Under the pieces are notes generated by a model that was given only the letters and a program-made list of their open reading frames with translations, ran no database searches and was not told the origin of the DNA. Source: Capra hircus (lineage: Eukaryota > Chordata > Mammalia > Artiodactyla > Bovidae). Taken from it: a stretch of DNA of 64,000 nucleotides. The stretch is from NCBI RefSeq assembly GCF_001704415.2, contig NC_030811.1:52255591-52319590 (forward strand), read 5' to 3'. Positions 1-10,782 of this stretch are shown piece after piece (the first letter of the stretch is position 1; each line of letters begins with the position of its first letter). Made by a program: the position numbers and the translations under genes.

Positions 1-158
1 GGCTCCTTTGCTCATGGGATTCTCCAGGCAAGAACTGGAGTGAGTTGCCATGCCCTCTTCCAGAGGATCTTCCTGATGCAGGGATCGAACCCTTGTTTCT
101 TACGTCTCCTGCCTTGGCAGGCACGTTTCTTTACCACTAATGCCACCTGCTTACCTCC
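1..158 (-). mobile_element. Bov-tA SINE, cut by the window edge
   Basis: Read on the minus strand, this is the tRNA-Glu-derived head followed by the Bov-A body. The complement of the B-box (gatcgaaccc) and the familiar 'ggttgccat...ccagaggatcttcc' block are both visible. The 3' end lies outside the window. The element is non-coding and depended on LINE machinery, probably BovB, for mobilisation. Confidence 0.85.
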
Positions 159-355
159 ATTTTGCTTCCTCAATATGGAATTTTAGATTGTCTTTTGTTA
201 TTATTATAAGCAGCAACTTAATGACTATCCTTGTACATATGACTTACACAATGTGTAAGAATAGAAGCAACTCCTTGAAGGTGAGTTACAATTTCAAAGG
301 CGATGTGCATTTGAAATTTTGATATATCTTTGTCACTGTTGTTAAAAAGGTACTC

Positions 356-394
356 GAGATACTTCTGAAGGCATTTGAGATACTTCTGAAGGCA
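356..394. repeat. Two-copy 21 bp tandem duplication
   Basis: The 18 bp string gagatacttctgaaggca occurs at 356-373 and again at 377-394, separated by ttt. It lies just outside the 3' end of the first BovB. The rest of 160-411 shows nothing I can identify. Confidence 0.8.
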
Positions 395-978
395 CAACTG
401 TCGTAAAATCATTTCAGTTCAGTTCAGTTCAGTAGCTCAGTCGTGTCCTACTCTTTGCAACCCCATGAATCGCAGCCGGCCAGGCCTCCCTGTCCATCAC
501 CATCTCCCGGAGTTCAATCAGACTCACGTCCATTGAGTCCGTGATGCCATCCAGCCATCTCATCCTTGGTCATCCCCTTCTCCTCCTGCCCCCAATCCCT
601 CCCAGCAATAGAGTCTTTTCCAATGAGTCAACTCTTCGCATGAGGTGGCCAAAGTACTGGAGCTTCAGCTTTAGCATCATTCCTTCCAAAGAAATCCCAG
701 GGTTGATCTCCTTCAGAATGGACTGGTTGGATCTCCTTGCAGTCCAAGGGACTCTCAAGAGTCTTCTCCAACACCACAGTTCAAAAGCATCAATTCTTCG
801 GTGCTAAGCTTTCTTCACAGTCCAACTGTCACATCCATGCATGACCACAGGAAAAACCATAGCCTTGACTAGATGGACCTTAGTCAGCAAAGTAATGTCT
901 CTGCTTTTGAATATACTATCTAGGTTGGTCATAACTTTCCTTCCAAGGAGTAAGCATCTTTTAATTTCATGGCTGCAG

Positions 979-3299
979 TCACCATCTGCAGTGATTTAGG
1001 AGCCCCACCAAATAGTCTGACACTGTTTCTACTGTTTCCTCATCTATTTCCCATGAAGTGATGGGACCGGATGCCATGATCTTCGTTTTCTGAATGTTGA
1101 GCTTTAAGCCAACTTTTTCACTCTCCTCTTTCACTTTCATCAAGAGGCTTTTTAGCTCCTCTTCACTTTCTGCCATAAGGGGGGTGTCATCTGCATATGT
1201 GAGGTTATTGATATTTCTCCCAGCAATCTTGATTCCAGCTTGTGCTTCTTCCAGTCCAGCGTTTCTCATGGTGTACTCTACATATAAGTTAAATAAGCAG
1301 GGTGAAAATATATAGCCTTGACGTACTCCTTTTCCTATTTGGAACCAGACTGTTGTTCCATGTCCAGTTCTAACTGTTGCTTCCTGACCTGCATACAGAT
1401 TTCTCAAGAGGCAGGTCAGGTGGTTTGGTATTCCCATCTCTTTCAGAATTTTCCACAGTTTATTGTGATCCACACACTCAAAGGCTTTGGCATAGTTAAT
1501 ACAGCAGAAATAGACGTTTTTCTGGAACTCTCTTGCTTTTTCCATGATCCAGCAGATGTTGGCAATTTGATCTCTGGTTCCTCTGCCTTTTCTAAAACCA
1601 GCTTGAACATCAGGGAGTTCACGGTTCACGTATTGCTGAAGCCTGGCTTGGAGAATTTTGAGCATTACTTTACTAGCATGTGAGATGAATGCAATTGTGT
1701 CGTAGTTTGAGCATTCTTTGGCATTGCCTTTCTTTGGGATTGGAATGAAAACTGACCTTTTCCAGTCCTGTGACCACTGCTGAGTTTTCCAAATTTGCTG
1801 GCATATTGAATGCAGCACTTTCACAGCGTCATCTTTCAGGATTTGAAATAGCTCAACTGGAATTCCATCATCTCCAGTAGCTTTGTTTGTAGTGATGCTT
1901 TCTAAGGCCCACTTGACTTCACAGTCCAGGATGTCTGACTCTAGGTAAGTGATCACACCATTGTGATTATCTGGGTCGTGAAGATCTTTTTTGCACAGTT
2001 CTTCTGTGTATTCTTGCCACCTCTTCTTAATATCTTCTGCTTCTGTTAGGTCCAGACCATTTCTGTCCTTTATCAAGCCCATCTTTGCAATGAAATGTTC
2101 CCTTGGTATCTCTAATTTTCTTGAAGAGATCTCTAGTCTTTCCCATTCTGTTGTTTTCCTCTATTTCTTTGCATTGATCACTGAAGAAGGCTTTCTTATC
2201 TCTCCTTGCTGTTCTTTGGAACTCTGCATTCAGATGCTTATATCTTTCCTTTTCTCCTTTGTTTTTCGCCTCTCTTCTTTTCACAGCTATTTGTAAGGCC
2301 TCTCCAGACAGCCATTTTGCTTTTTTGCATTTCTTTTCCATGGGGATGGTCTTGATCCCTGTCTCCTGTGCAATGTCACGAACCTCATTCCATAGTTCAT
2401 CAGGCACTCTATCTATCAGATCTAGGCCCTTAAATCTATTTCTCACTTCCACTGTATAATCATAAGGGATTTGATTTAGGTCATACCTGAATGGTCTAGC
2501 GGTTTTCCCTATTTTCTTCAATTTGAGTCTGAATTTGGTAATAAGGAGTTCATGATCTGAGCCACAGTCAGCTCCTGGTCTTGTTTTTGCTGACTGTATA
2601 GAGCTTCTCCATCTTTGGCTGCAAAGAATATAATCAATCTGATTTCAGTGTTGACCATCTGGTGATGTCCATGTGTAGAGTCTTCTCTCGTGTTGTTGGA
2701 AGAGGGTGTTTGCTATGACCAGTGCATTTTCTTGGCAAAACTCTATTAGTCTTTGCCCAGCTTCATTCCGCATTCCAAAGGCAAATTTGCCTGTTACTCC
2801 AGGTGTTTCTTGATTTCCTACTTTTGCATTCCAGTCCCCTATAATGAAAAGGACATCTTTTTTGGATGTTAGCTCTAAAAGGTCTTGTAGGTCTTCATAA
2901 AACTGTTCAACTTCAGTTTCTTCAGCGTTACTGGTTGGGGCATAGACTTGGATTACTGTGATATTGAATGGTTTGCCTTGGAGATGAACAGAGATCATTC
3001 TGTCATTTTTGAGATTGCATCCAAGTACTGCATTTCGGACTCTTGTTGACCATGATGGCTACTCCATTTCTTCTGAGGAATTCCTGCCCGCAGTAGTAGG
3101 TATAATGGTCATCTGAGTTAAATTCACCCATTGCAGTCCATTTTAGTTCGCTGATTGCTAGAATGTCAATGTTCACCCTTGCCATCTCTTGTTTGACCAG
3201 TTCCAATTTGCCTTGATTCATGGACCTGACATTCCAGGTTCCTATGCAATATTGCTCTTTACAGCATCGGATCTTGCTTCTATCACCAGTCACATCCAC
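979..3299 (-). pseudogene. BovB endonuclease/reverse transcriptase, broken
   Basis: This is the decayed coding region of copy 1, which encoded the enzyme that nicks target DNA and reverse-transcribes the element RNA. Visible endonuclease blocks are IDILAISELKW and FIIGDWNAKVG, and the SDH motif complement is near 2555. Visible RT blocks are IPIPKKGNAKECSNY, QAGFRKGRGTRDQ and YADDTPLM. Motif A reads INYAKAFECVDH where other copies have IDYAKAFDCVDH, so the catalytic Asp is Asn. Compared with the copy at 50209-52433, there is one extra base near 2089-2090 that shifts the frame between linker and RT. A further break lies near 3000, between the two endonuclease frames. The C-terminal part below 979 is in other frames. 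Confidence 0.9.
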
Positions 3300-3346
3300 A
3301 ACTCGGTATTGTTTTGCTTTGGCTCCATCCCTTCATTCTTTCTGGA

Positions 3347-3468
3347 GAAGGAAATGGCAACCCACTCCAGTGTTCTTGCCTGGAGAATCCCAGGGACGGG
3401 GGAGCCTGGTGGGCCACCATCTATGGGGTCGCACAGAGTCAGACATGACTGAAGCACAGCAGCAGCAG
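3347..3468 (+). mobile_element. Bov-A SINE inside BovB, with 16 bp TSD
   Basis: A Bov-A body runs from 'ggagaaggaaatggcaaccc' to an AGC-repeat tail at about 3458-3468. It is flanked by perfect copies of cttcattctttctgga at 3331-3346 and 3469-3484. It interrupts the 5' part of BovB copy 1 and so is younger than that copy. The insertion also creates spurious frames on both strands here. Confidence 0.9.
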
Positions 3469-3860
3469 CTTCATTCTTTCTGGATTTATTTCTCCACTGA
3501 TCTCCAGTAGCATATTGGGCACCTAATGACCTGGGGAGTTCCTCTTTTGGTATCCTATTATTTTGCCTTTTCATACTGTTCATGGGGTTCTCAAGGCAAG
3601 AATACTGAAGTGGCTTGCCATTTTTCTGTCAGACCTCTCCACCAAGACCCACCCATCTTGGGTTGCCCTACAGGGATGGCTTGGTTTCATTGAGTTAGAC
3701 AAGGCTGTGGTCCTAGTGTGATTAGATTGACTAGTTTCCTGTGAGTATGGTTTCAGTGTGTCTGAGCTCTGATGCCCTCTTGCAATACCTACCTTCTTAC
3801 TTGGGTTTCTCTTACCTTGGGTGTGGGGCATCTCTTCACAGCTGCTCCAGCAAAAATCCT

Positions 3861-3904
3861 GTATTTTATTTTATTTATTTATTTTTTTTTTGAGCAAAAA
3901 TCCT
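3861..3904. repeat. AT-rich simple tract between 12 bp direct repeats
   Basis: The string agcaaaaatcct occurs at 3849-3860 and 3893-3904, with about 32 bases of TTTTA/TTTA-like and poly-T sequence between them. This could be a poly-A-only retroinsertion on the minus strand or simple slippage at the BovB 5' boundary. Confidence 0.5.
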
Positions 3905-4054
3905 TTAGAAGGTAATATAATTTCACTCTCTTTGGCTTCTTATCTATGATGGCTAGGACTGGGTTCTCAGCTTTAACAAAGACTATGAATCTTGGGCAAC
4001 AACTTTAAAAATAGGGACTCATTAATGTGTTTGGCTAAACACCTAATATATAAA

Positions 4055-4245
4055 GCTGTAGCTATTTAAATGTAAAGTTAATCAAAATTAAGTACAATTT
4101 AATATTTAGTTCCTCAGTCACACACTGGCCATATTTCAAGTGCCCAACAGTCACACGTGGCTTGAGGCTAGCACATCAGACAGTGCAGATATAGACCACT
4201 TCCTTCATTGCAGAAGGTTCCACTGGACAGTGGTACTACACAGTG
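4055..4245 (-). mobile_element. Old mammalian MITE (probably hAT/Charlie type)
   Basis: The minus strand carries the widespread mammalian consensus with a 'ccacatgtggct'-like core and a 'gcactgtcc'-like end, much diverged. A second, partial copy of the same family is at 29692-29765 on the plus strand. I recognise the consensus but cannot name the subfamily. Confidence 0.55.
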
Positions 4246-4369
4246 ATCCTTTGATTGTCTATCAAATTAGAACCAACCCACTGCCTACACCGCACTTAAT
4301 TCCATTAATTCAGTGAAAATTAATTGAATGTCTATCTTGTGCAAAGCATAAGATGATGGTTTTTTGGGT

Positions 4370-4582
4370 AATACTTATTTTTATTTATTTATTTGGCTGC
4401 TGGGTCTTAGTTGTGGCACACAGGATCTTCAGTCTTTGTTGCAGCACAAAGAATCTTTAGTTGCAGCATGAAAACTCTTAGTTGCAGCATCAGGCATCTA
4501 GTTCCCTGACCAGGGATTGAATCCAGGTACCCTGCATTGGGAGCTCAGAGTCTTAGCCACTGGATCACCAGGGAAGTCCAAG
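4370..4582 (-). mobile_element. CHR-type SINE
   Basis: The complement of 'ggacttccctggtggtccagtgg' begins at about 4580. It is followed by a B-box-like 'gggattgaatcc' complement and a long G/T-poor tail ending in TTTATTTA. CHR SINEs are tRNA-Glu-derived and shared by cetaceans, hippos and ruminants, so this copy is older than the Bov-tA copies. Confidence 0.8.
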
Positions 4583-4934
4583 ATGATTTTTTTTAAAGGT
4601 CCCTGTCTCAGGTAGGTCAGAAATCAATGGAGGAAAACAAAAGTGTTTATTGGACCCAGCCCAGGAATACCAACTAACTATAACTGAGAAAATAACAATT
4701 ACTACAATAAGTTCCAAAGCAATTTAGGGGCACAAAAGAAGCACATGCAGTGTGTGAATGATCCTGAAGACAATAATTTAAAAGCTATTCTCCCATCTTT
4801 AAAAATAGCTTGCTCGTTGTCCATTTTTTCTAATGGTATTGAAATGTTGGACTGTTCTTTGGTATTTTATTTGTAAATAACAAAATTAAGCATTTTAAAA
4901 CCTCTTAATAAGACATTATGGAGAAAAGATGATA

Positions 4935-5165
4935 GCACAGGCCCTGCAGCCAGGCCACATGGGGCTCAAATTCAGACTTCACTATTTACTAGCTGTGTGA
5001 CCTTGGACATATTACTTAACCCCTCTGGGCCTCAGTTTTCTCATCCCTTAAATTAGTATATATGTCATAACATTATTGGGAGGATTACACGAGTTAATGT
5101 CTTTAAATATTTAGGACAGGATCTGGCACTTACTGAGTATTTAGTGCCAGTCATTATTATTATTA
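4935..5165 (+). mobile_element. MIR SINE
   Basis: The MIR core is clear: tagctgtgtgaccttggaca, then 'cctctgggcctcagttttctcatc', an A-rich stretch and the 3' 'ggcacttactgag' block. It is old and diverged. Confidence 0.85.
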
Positions 5166-5169
5166 CGTA

Positions 5170-6445
5170 AACATGAATAACTGTAGTGCTGGAATTTCAG
5201 ATTCCTGGAAAGAATCAAAATGTTTCGGTTGGTTCTGGACAGACCATGCAGGAGTTCAGTGGTTTGCAGGAATCTATCCAGGTCTGACCAGTCAGTGAGA
5301 CAGGTGTGACGTGCACATGGCTGTCCTGGTTCAGGGCCCCAGCCTGCCCTCCCCGGACCCTGGATGGGACAGTGGTATGAGGGAATGTGTAATCAGACAG
5401 CCTGGGTTTCCTCTCTGACATGGACAGAATTTTATACTCTCATGGTAGTTAGCCACAGCTTGGTCATTTGTAAATTTGGCCAAATCCATTTCACATATTT
5501 GGCCAAGTACAACTTCTTCCTGCTCCGTGTGCTTACTTATAAGTGAGACAAGCAATATGTGCTTTTATTGATTCTGATACTCTCCCTCTCAAATTCTGAA
5601 AGATTCTCCCTCTTCACCTGCAAGAAATTCAGAGTTTCATGATGGTCACAATTGCAGCCATTTCAGTCATGCCTTCCTTTGGATTTCTCCCATTCTCCTG
5701 CTCCTGAGTCTATCCTATGACATTCCCCTCTTCCTACCTCTGCCTTTTTTTTTTGTAACCACTTCCTCTTCTTCCTATCTTTGAAATGATACTAATACTC
5801 ACTAGGACTGGCCTCCCTAGATCATTAAAAGAAATAATTAAAGGAACATTCAGCAGATACAAAGTGCTATATAAGCGTGAAATAGTAATGCTTTGAAGTA
5901 TAAAAATGTACAGTTCATTGGTTTTATTGCAGTACGGGTTACCTGACTCATTTGTATCCATGAAGTCTACTGCTTCAGTACTAAATGCATCATACAACAT
6001 TTGGAAATACATTTTATCAAAGCCATTTGTTGTTCTAACCTAGCACCTGCTTTTCAGTGTCTAGGACTGTTGTTTATCTTTCTGCAACTGTCAACTTCGA
6101 TCTTAAAGCCAAGCTGCAGGACTTTAGATTGTTTTCAGCAAAGAAAATGTTAAAAAATATATATGAGTAAGAGAATAAAACACACCGTACTGCTTATAGT
6201 TTCCTTAGTGCAAATTGACTACAGTGACCTTCACAAAAGCAGGAAGGATGAAGCAATTTGTAGGTGGTCCTACCGCACTCAGTACCACCGCTGCTCCAAG
6301 GCAGGTGCACCCTAAAGCTAATGACGCTTCCGTTTCGGGGCCCTGGAACTTACATGGGTCTCTACCAAGTCCCCATGTCTGACTAAATGCAGTATTCTTA
6401 AAGCGCTCCCCCTCCCACCTTTATAAGCATCAAGCTCCACAAAAA
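5170..6445. other. Stretch without a recognised gene
   Basis: Weak MIR-like traces occur at about 5370-5490 (cagcctgggtttc) and 5790-5885 (ending agtgctatataagcg). The short frames here have no recognisable motif. Bases 6230-6445 are somewhat richer in GC than the flanks and would be the 3' untranslated region if the frame at 6446-6676 is real. Confidence 0.4.
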
Positions 6446-6676
6446 CTAATATGCCTTGCTGGTGTCATAGTAATTATCACACACAGTCATTGGCACCGGG
6501 CAGCTGCAATGTGTTCTGTGCTGAGTGATGATCTCTGTCTTGCTGGGGATTGTGTACGATTTGGTCCAGTTGTTCATGGACTTGCTGATCCAGGGTGCAG
6601 GACACTGTCTCCACCTCTGTTGGGCGGACTTGTGGGCTGAGAAATCATTCCCTGAACTCCACTCTAAACTTGTTCT
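6446..6676 (-). CDS. Unidentified coding-looking frame, possible terminal exon
   Basis: On the minus strand a frame is open for 76 codons, from after the TAA at 6679-6677 to a TAG at 6448-6446. Its last 50 codons use C or G in the third position about two-thirds of the time, although the flanks are AT-rich. The translated end contains an N-W-T sequon, a Cys-rich HCSCPVPMTVCD block and the C-terminus DNYYDTSKAY, which would suit a secreted or extracellular protein. No start codon lies near its 5' end, but candidate splice acceptors do (tttctcag near 6639, ccctggatcag near 6584). I do not recognise the family. The +1 frame is also open for part of this span, which weakens the case. It could be a true 3' exon, an old processed pseudogene, or chance. 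Confidence 0.3.
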   Translation of the reverse strand, partial: RTSLEWSSGNDFSAHKSAQQRWRQCPAPWISKSMNNWTKSYTIPSKTEIITQHRTHCSCPVPMTVCDNYYDTSKAY

Positions 6677-6759
6677 TTAAAAACCCTTCAGATCTGAGAA
6701 GAGTGGCTCAGGCACCAATGAGAAAAGAGGTCATTTTTGGAAGCCATTCCTGTAATCCA

Positions 6760-6992
6760 AGGCACCTCAGTCTCAGCACTATTGACATGTTGTGTCAGAT
6801 AATTCTCTGATGGAGGGTGAGGTTGGAGGCTGTCCTGTTTATTATATGATGTTTACCAGCATGCCTGGTTTCTATGTACAATGCTAGTATCATCGCCACA
6901 CCCCCACCCCAATCAAGTTGTGAAGACCGAAAATGTCTTTAGACATTGCCAAATGTCCCCTGGGGCAAAATCTTCTCTGTTCAACAACAGCT
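6760..6992 (-). mobile_element. MER20 DNA transposon fossil
   Basis: The complement of the MER20 consensus is visible: cactattgacatgttgtgtc, 'ctgtcctgtttattatatgatg', 'tctttagacattgcc' and 'aaatgtcccctggggcaaaat'. It is a non-autonomous hAT-Charlie element of about 220 bp. Confidence 0.8.
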
Positions 6993-7134
6993 GCTTAATC
7001 AAACATTCCAGCAAAACCCTAAGATGAAAATTTTCCTTCTGTCTTGAATAACAAGATAGGCATTTTGCTGCTTACTGGCAAGCCTTCCTGGACTCCAGTG
7101 CAGGCAGGACTTTTGACTGGCAAATTTAACATTC

Positions 7135-8345
7135 AAAAGTCAATTGTTTATTCACAGATAACATGATCTCATACATAGAAAATCTTAAGGAATTCACATA
7201 CACACACATCTATTGGTACTAATAAATGAGTTCAGCAAGGTTGCAGGACACAAGATCAATATACAAAAATCAATTGTATTTCTGTATACTAGCAATGAAT
7301 AATTAAAACTGAAATTAAGAAAACAATTCCATTTACAATAGCATCAAAAAGAATGAAATACTTAGTAATAAATTTGACAAAAGAAGTACAAGGTATGGAC
7401 ATGGGAAACTATGTTGAAAGAAATAAAATATTATTGAAAGAAGTTAAGATATAACTAAATGATTAAGACATCTCATTGGAAGACATAATATTGTTAAGAT
7501 AACAATACTCCTCAAAATCATCTATAATAATACAACCCAAACTTATCAGCTTAATTCCTAACAAAATCCCAGCTGCCATTTTTTTTTTTGGAATTTACAA
7601 GCTGATCCTAAAGATCATATGGAAATTCAAAAAGTCTAGAGCAGTCAAAACAACCTTGAAAAAGAAGAAGAAAGTTGGAGGACCAATGCTTCTTAATTCC
7701 AAAACTTACTACAAATTTACACTAATTAACCCATTGTGGTGCTGGCTTAAGTATAGACACATAGATCAGTAGAATAGAACTGAGAGGGTAGAAACAAACT
7801 CCTACATTTATGGTCAAGTGATTTTCAACAATGGTCCACTGAATGAGATAACAGAGGTTTCAACAAATGGTATTGGAACAACTAACAATACCACATGAAA
7901 AGAATGAAGTTAGACCTATCTCATACCATATACAAACATTAACTTGAAAATAATTAAGGACCTACATATAAGAGATAAAAATATAAACTTCATAGATGAA
8001 AACATCAAAGTATATCTTAGTTTCAGTAAGAAACTAAGTAAATAAAAAGAAATGAAGTATTAATACATGCCACAACAATAAACATTAAAAACATTAAGTA
8101 AAATAATATAGTATGATTCCATTATTATTAAATGTCCATAATAAGCAAATCTATAGAGACAGAAAGTAAATTAAAGGTTGTCAGGGACTGAGCCTGGAGA
8201 AGTGGGGAGGAAGGCAATGGGCTAGTGGTTAGGGGGTTTCTTTGGGGGATGATGTCCGATAGATAGTGGTGATGGTTGAATAACTTTGTGAATATACTAA
8301 AAACCACTGAATGGTACATTTCAACAAATAAACTAAACAAATGAC
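7135..8345 (+). mobile_element. L1 3' end (ORF2 C-terminal part and 3' UTR)
   Basis: A decayed L1 ORF2 segment starts near 'cacaagatcaatatacaaaaatcaattgta'. It runs through the 'ctgcc..aatttacaagctgatcctaaagatcatatgga' block into a 3' UTR ending near 'aaaccactgaatggtacatttcaa'. Many stops are present and there is no open frame of note. An 11-12 base T run interrupts it at about 7578-7589. Confidence 0.85.
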
Positions 8346-8756
8346 ACCAGTTGTAAGAAAAAAGCCAGTTATTCAGAGAGAAACAGGATTGCTATAACTT
8401 CATCAGAGAAGGCCTTCTGGAGAATGAAAGGCTATAGGAGACAATAACCCAGCTTATCCTGGTGAGGCAAATGCCTTACCACATTATGGTGATAGCTGCC
8501 TTAAGTCTGCCACTGGGAATGGGGCTCCTAGAGAACCTGTCTCTTCCACCTCTCCCCACATTGTCTGGGCTATGAGTTAGCCTGATGAAACTTGAAGATA
8601 GCACAGGAGGGACTCACTGATAAAGCCCACAGAAGAAGACCCAGAAAAACACTAGCTTATATAGTAAGATACACCACGAGTGAGGGGTCCAGTGCAAAGA
8701 ACAGCATGCCTCCTTAATTCCCATAGTGAAGATGATGTTTCTACTCAGGAACTGGA
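8346..8756. other. Unique-looking sequence, no feature seen
   Basis: I find no open frame with motifs and no repeat I can name between the L1 3' end and the MLT1 LTR. Confidence 0.4.
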
Positions 8757-9075
8757 TAATCCGTTTGGGCTGCTGTAGTAGAATACCATAGAGCGGTGGC
8801 TTACATTTCTCACAGTTCTGGAGGCTGGACCCCTGACCCGAGATCATGGCTCTGACTGATTCAGTGTCTGGTGAGGGCTGTCTTCTTGCTGTGTGCTCAC
8901 ATGGCAGAAAGGATGAAAGAGCTCTCTGGAGTCTCTTCTTATAAGGGCATTATTCCTGTGTTGGGGTTCCGCTCTCGCGACCTACTCATCTCCCAAAGCC
9001 CACTTCCAGATACCATCACATTGGGGATTAGGTTTCAACACATGAATTTTGAGGGGCTTGGACATTTGGTCTTTA
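8757..9075 (-). mobile_element. MLT1-type LTR (MaLR)
   Basis: The minus strand matches the MLT1 LTR layout. The complement shows 'tttgggctgctgtag', 'ttctcacagttctggaggctgg', 'tctggtgagggctgtcttcttgc', 'cttataagggcatta' and 'catcacattggggattagg'. It is an ancient non-coding LTR. Confidence 0.8.
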
Positions 9076-9299
9076 GCACAAAATTTGTTCTTGCTTTTTA
9101 TGTGTTATAGAAGTCTACTTTCTTTGTGGTTTGCCCCTTGCTAATTACATTAAATTCAGGACAGCCCTTTGTGTGTGTGTGTGGCTTATTTAAAATACAG
9201 AAAAAAAAAAAAGTAAAGAAAAAAGGCCCTGGAGATGACAGCAGTAGACAGAATGGACCCCAAATTCCACTCTTGTGCAACTTGTATTCTATTGACTAA

Positions 9300-9485
9300 A
9301 TGCTAGGTATTTGTCCAGAGGCTTTATATACACTCATGAAATTCTGGTCATGGACTGGTGAGACACCTATTGTTATAATCCCTATTACCAGTGAGGAAAA
9401 GTAAAGCTCAGGGAAGCCTCATTCCATGTCTAAGCTCACACTGCAGGGCAAAGGCCACAGTTTGAATCCAAGCAACTGACTCTAG
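9300..9485 (-). mobile_element. MIR SINE
   Basis: The complementary MIR core is recognisable: 'gaggaaaagtaaagctcagg', 'tctaagctcacactgcagg' and 'agtttgaatccaagc'. It is strongly diverged. Confidence 0.65.
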
Positions 9486-9784
9486 AAAATCACTGTGGTC
9501 ACATTTCCCAAGCTGTGTGCTGAGATGCTCCAGAAACCACAGGGAACTAAAGACCATGGTAGGAGCTTTTAATTTTTAAGGGAAATACAAAGACACATAC
9601 AAAGACACCACTTAAACTCCCGCTCTTAATTTGTTTGGAAATAAACTAATAAATAAAAACATTAGATATTTCTTTTGATGTAGGGGCACTGTGAAATATT
9701 ACTAATATTATTAGCAGAATATTATGCTAAAGGTACTATGAACTGAGAGAAAGTTTGGAAACTTCTGTACTATTTTGTCATCCA

Positions 9785-9888
9785 CTTATATGTCTGGTAC
9801 CCCCTCTAGACCACAAGCTCTTGAAGGCAGCCTGGCATTCAGTAGGTGCATCAAAAATGTTTGTGGAATCAATCAATAGTTAGAAGTA
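9785..9888 (+). mobile_element. L2 LINE 3' tail
   Basis: The characteristic L2 end is visible: 'ccacaagctcttgaaggcag', 'attcagtaggtgcatcaaaaatg' and 'gtggaatcaatcaat'. No coding content remains. Confidence 0.65.
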
Positions 9889-10029
9889 AAGGGGAGATGT
9901 ATACATGACCCAGAGCCAAGATCTAAGTAGCAAGGACAACAGAGAGAAATAATGGTGGAAGGGGGTACAACATTTAGGAAGCAGGAATTATGTGGGGAAC
10001 ATAACATCAGCAAGGCAGTATTGATAGTG

Positions 10030-10280
10030 AAGTAGTTAGAGCATGTGTTCTGTTCTCTGAAGCCAGGCTACCTGGCTTTGAATGCTACCTCTGCCACATA
10101 CTAGCTCCAGGAACCCAGGCAAGCTCCTTAACTTATCCAGGCCTCAGTTTTCTCATCCTTGAAATGGAGTTAAAATTATTATGACAGGTTAAATGAGTCT
10201 GCATGAATGGATTGCCTAGAATAGTGTCTAGCATGTGGTGACTGTTACATACGTACTGTTTGGTATTATTACTATTTCAG
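10030..10280 (+). mobile_element. MIR SINE
   Basis: The core 'gctacctctgccacatactagctcc' and 'cctcagttttctcatccttgaaatgg' are visible, followed by a 3' block with 'gcctagaatagtgtctagc'. Confidence 0.85.
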
Positions 10281-10357
10281 TTCTATTCAACCAGGTTTAT
10301 GTTTTCATGAAGTTATCTGAGCTCCCAAAGGAAACAAGAGCCTAGCTGGTGGCAGCT

Positions 10358-10470
10358 AGTGTGACCAATTGCTGCAATTTGCCTGAGACTAAGAGGTTTC
10401 CCTAGGGATGAGACTTCCGGTGCGAAATCTGGGAGAGTCCTGGGCAAACTGGGATGAGTTGGCCACTCTA
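10358..10470. mobile_element. Short palindromic MITE with 8-9 bp TSD
   Basis: The left end 'agtgtgaccaattg' pairs imperfectly with the right end 'gagttggccactcta'. Inner arms (gcctgagactaagaggtttc and gagtcctgggcaaactggg) are also complementary to a degree. The direct repeat gtggcagct is at 10349-10357 and 10471-10479. The size and TSD fit a hAT-like non-autonomous element. Confidence 0.65.
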
Positions 10471-10782
10471 GTGGCAGCTCACCTCTCCATCCCTGCAGGG
10501 AATCTGATTGCAGGCTTGTTCCTGGCTCAGGAGGGGTCGCTTCCCTGGCAGGTCCAGGGGAGGCAACAGTGAAGGATTCAGGTTGTTTTGTGGATAAGTG
10601 GCAGGTGACAGGATGTGTGCAATTTAAGGCACAAAGGCAGATATGGTTGAGATTTATGTAGCAGAATAAGAACAGAGAGGATCCCTTACCGCTTACCTCT
10701 GCAAGGCACTGTGTTGCTCAGAATGTCTATGCCTTTAAGAGTTTTCAGAGAAGGAGAATAAATAGATTTAAAGGAATTTATA

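Larger units (their letters stand above)
412..3860 (-). mobile_element. BovB (RTE) LINE, nearly full length, copy 1
   Basis: The 3' end, with its short TTCAG repeat tail, is at about 412-430. The element then runs leftward-to-5' up to about 3840-3860. Going 5' to 3' on the minus strand it holds the N-terminal segment (3831-3580), the APE-type endonuclease (about 3299-2540), the linker (2521-2027), the reverse transcriptase (2082-979) and the C-terminal domain (about 975-430). A 122 bp Bov-A SINE sits at 3347-3468. Length is close to the roughly 3.2 kb expected for BovB plus that insert. Several frameshifts make it non-functional. No convincing TSD is visible. Confidence 0.95.

Noticed and set aside
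541..807. Plus-strand open frame with MPSSHLILGHPLLLLPPIPPS
   Set aside because: It is the antisense shadow of the BovB C-terminal coding region. The same string recurs opposite BovB at 21251, 25851, 37959, 52325, 54332 and 60712.
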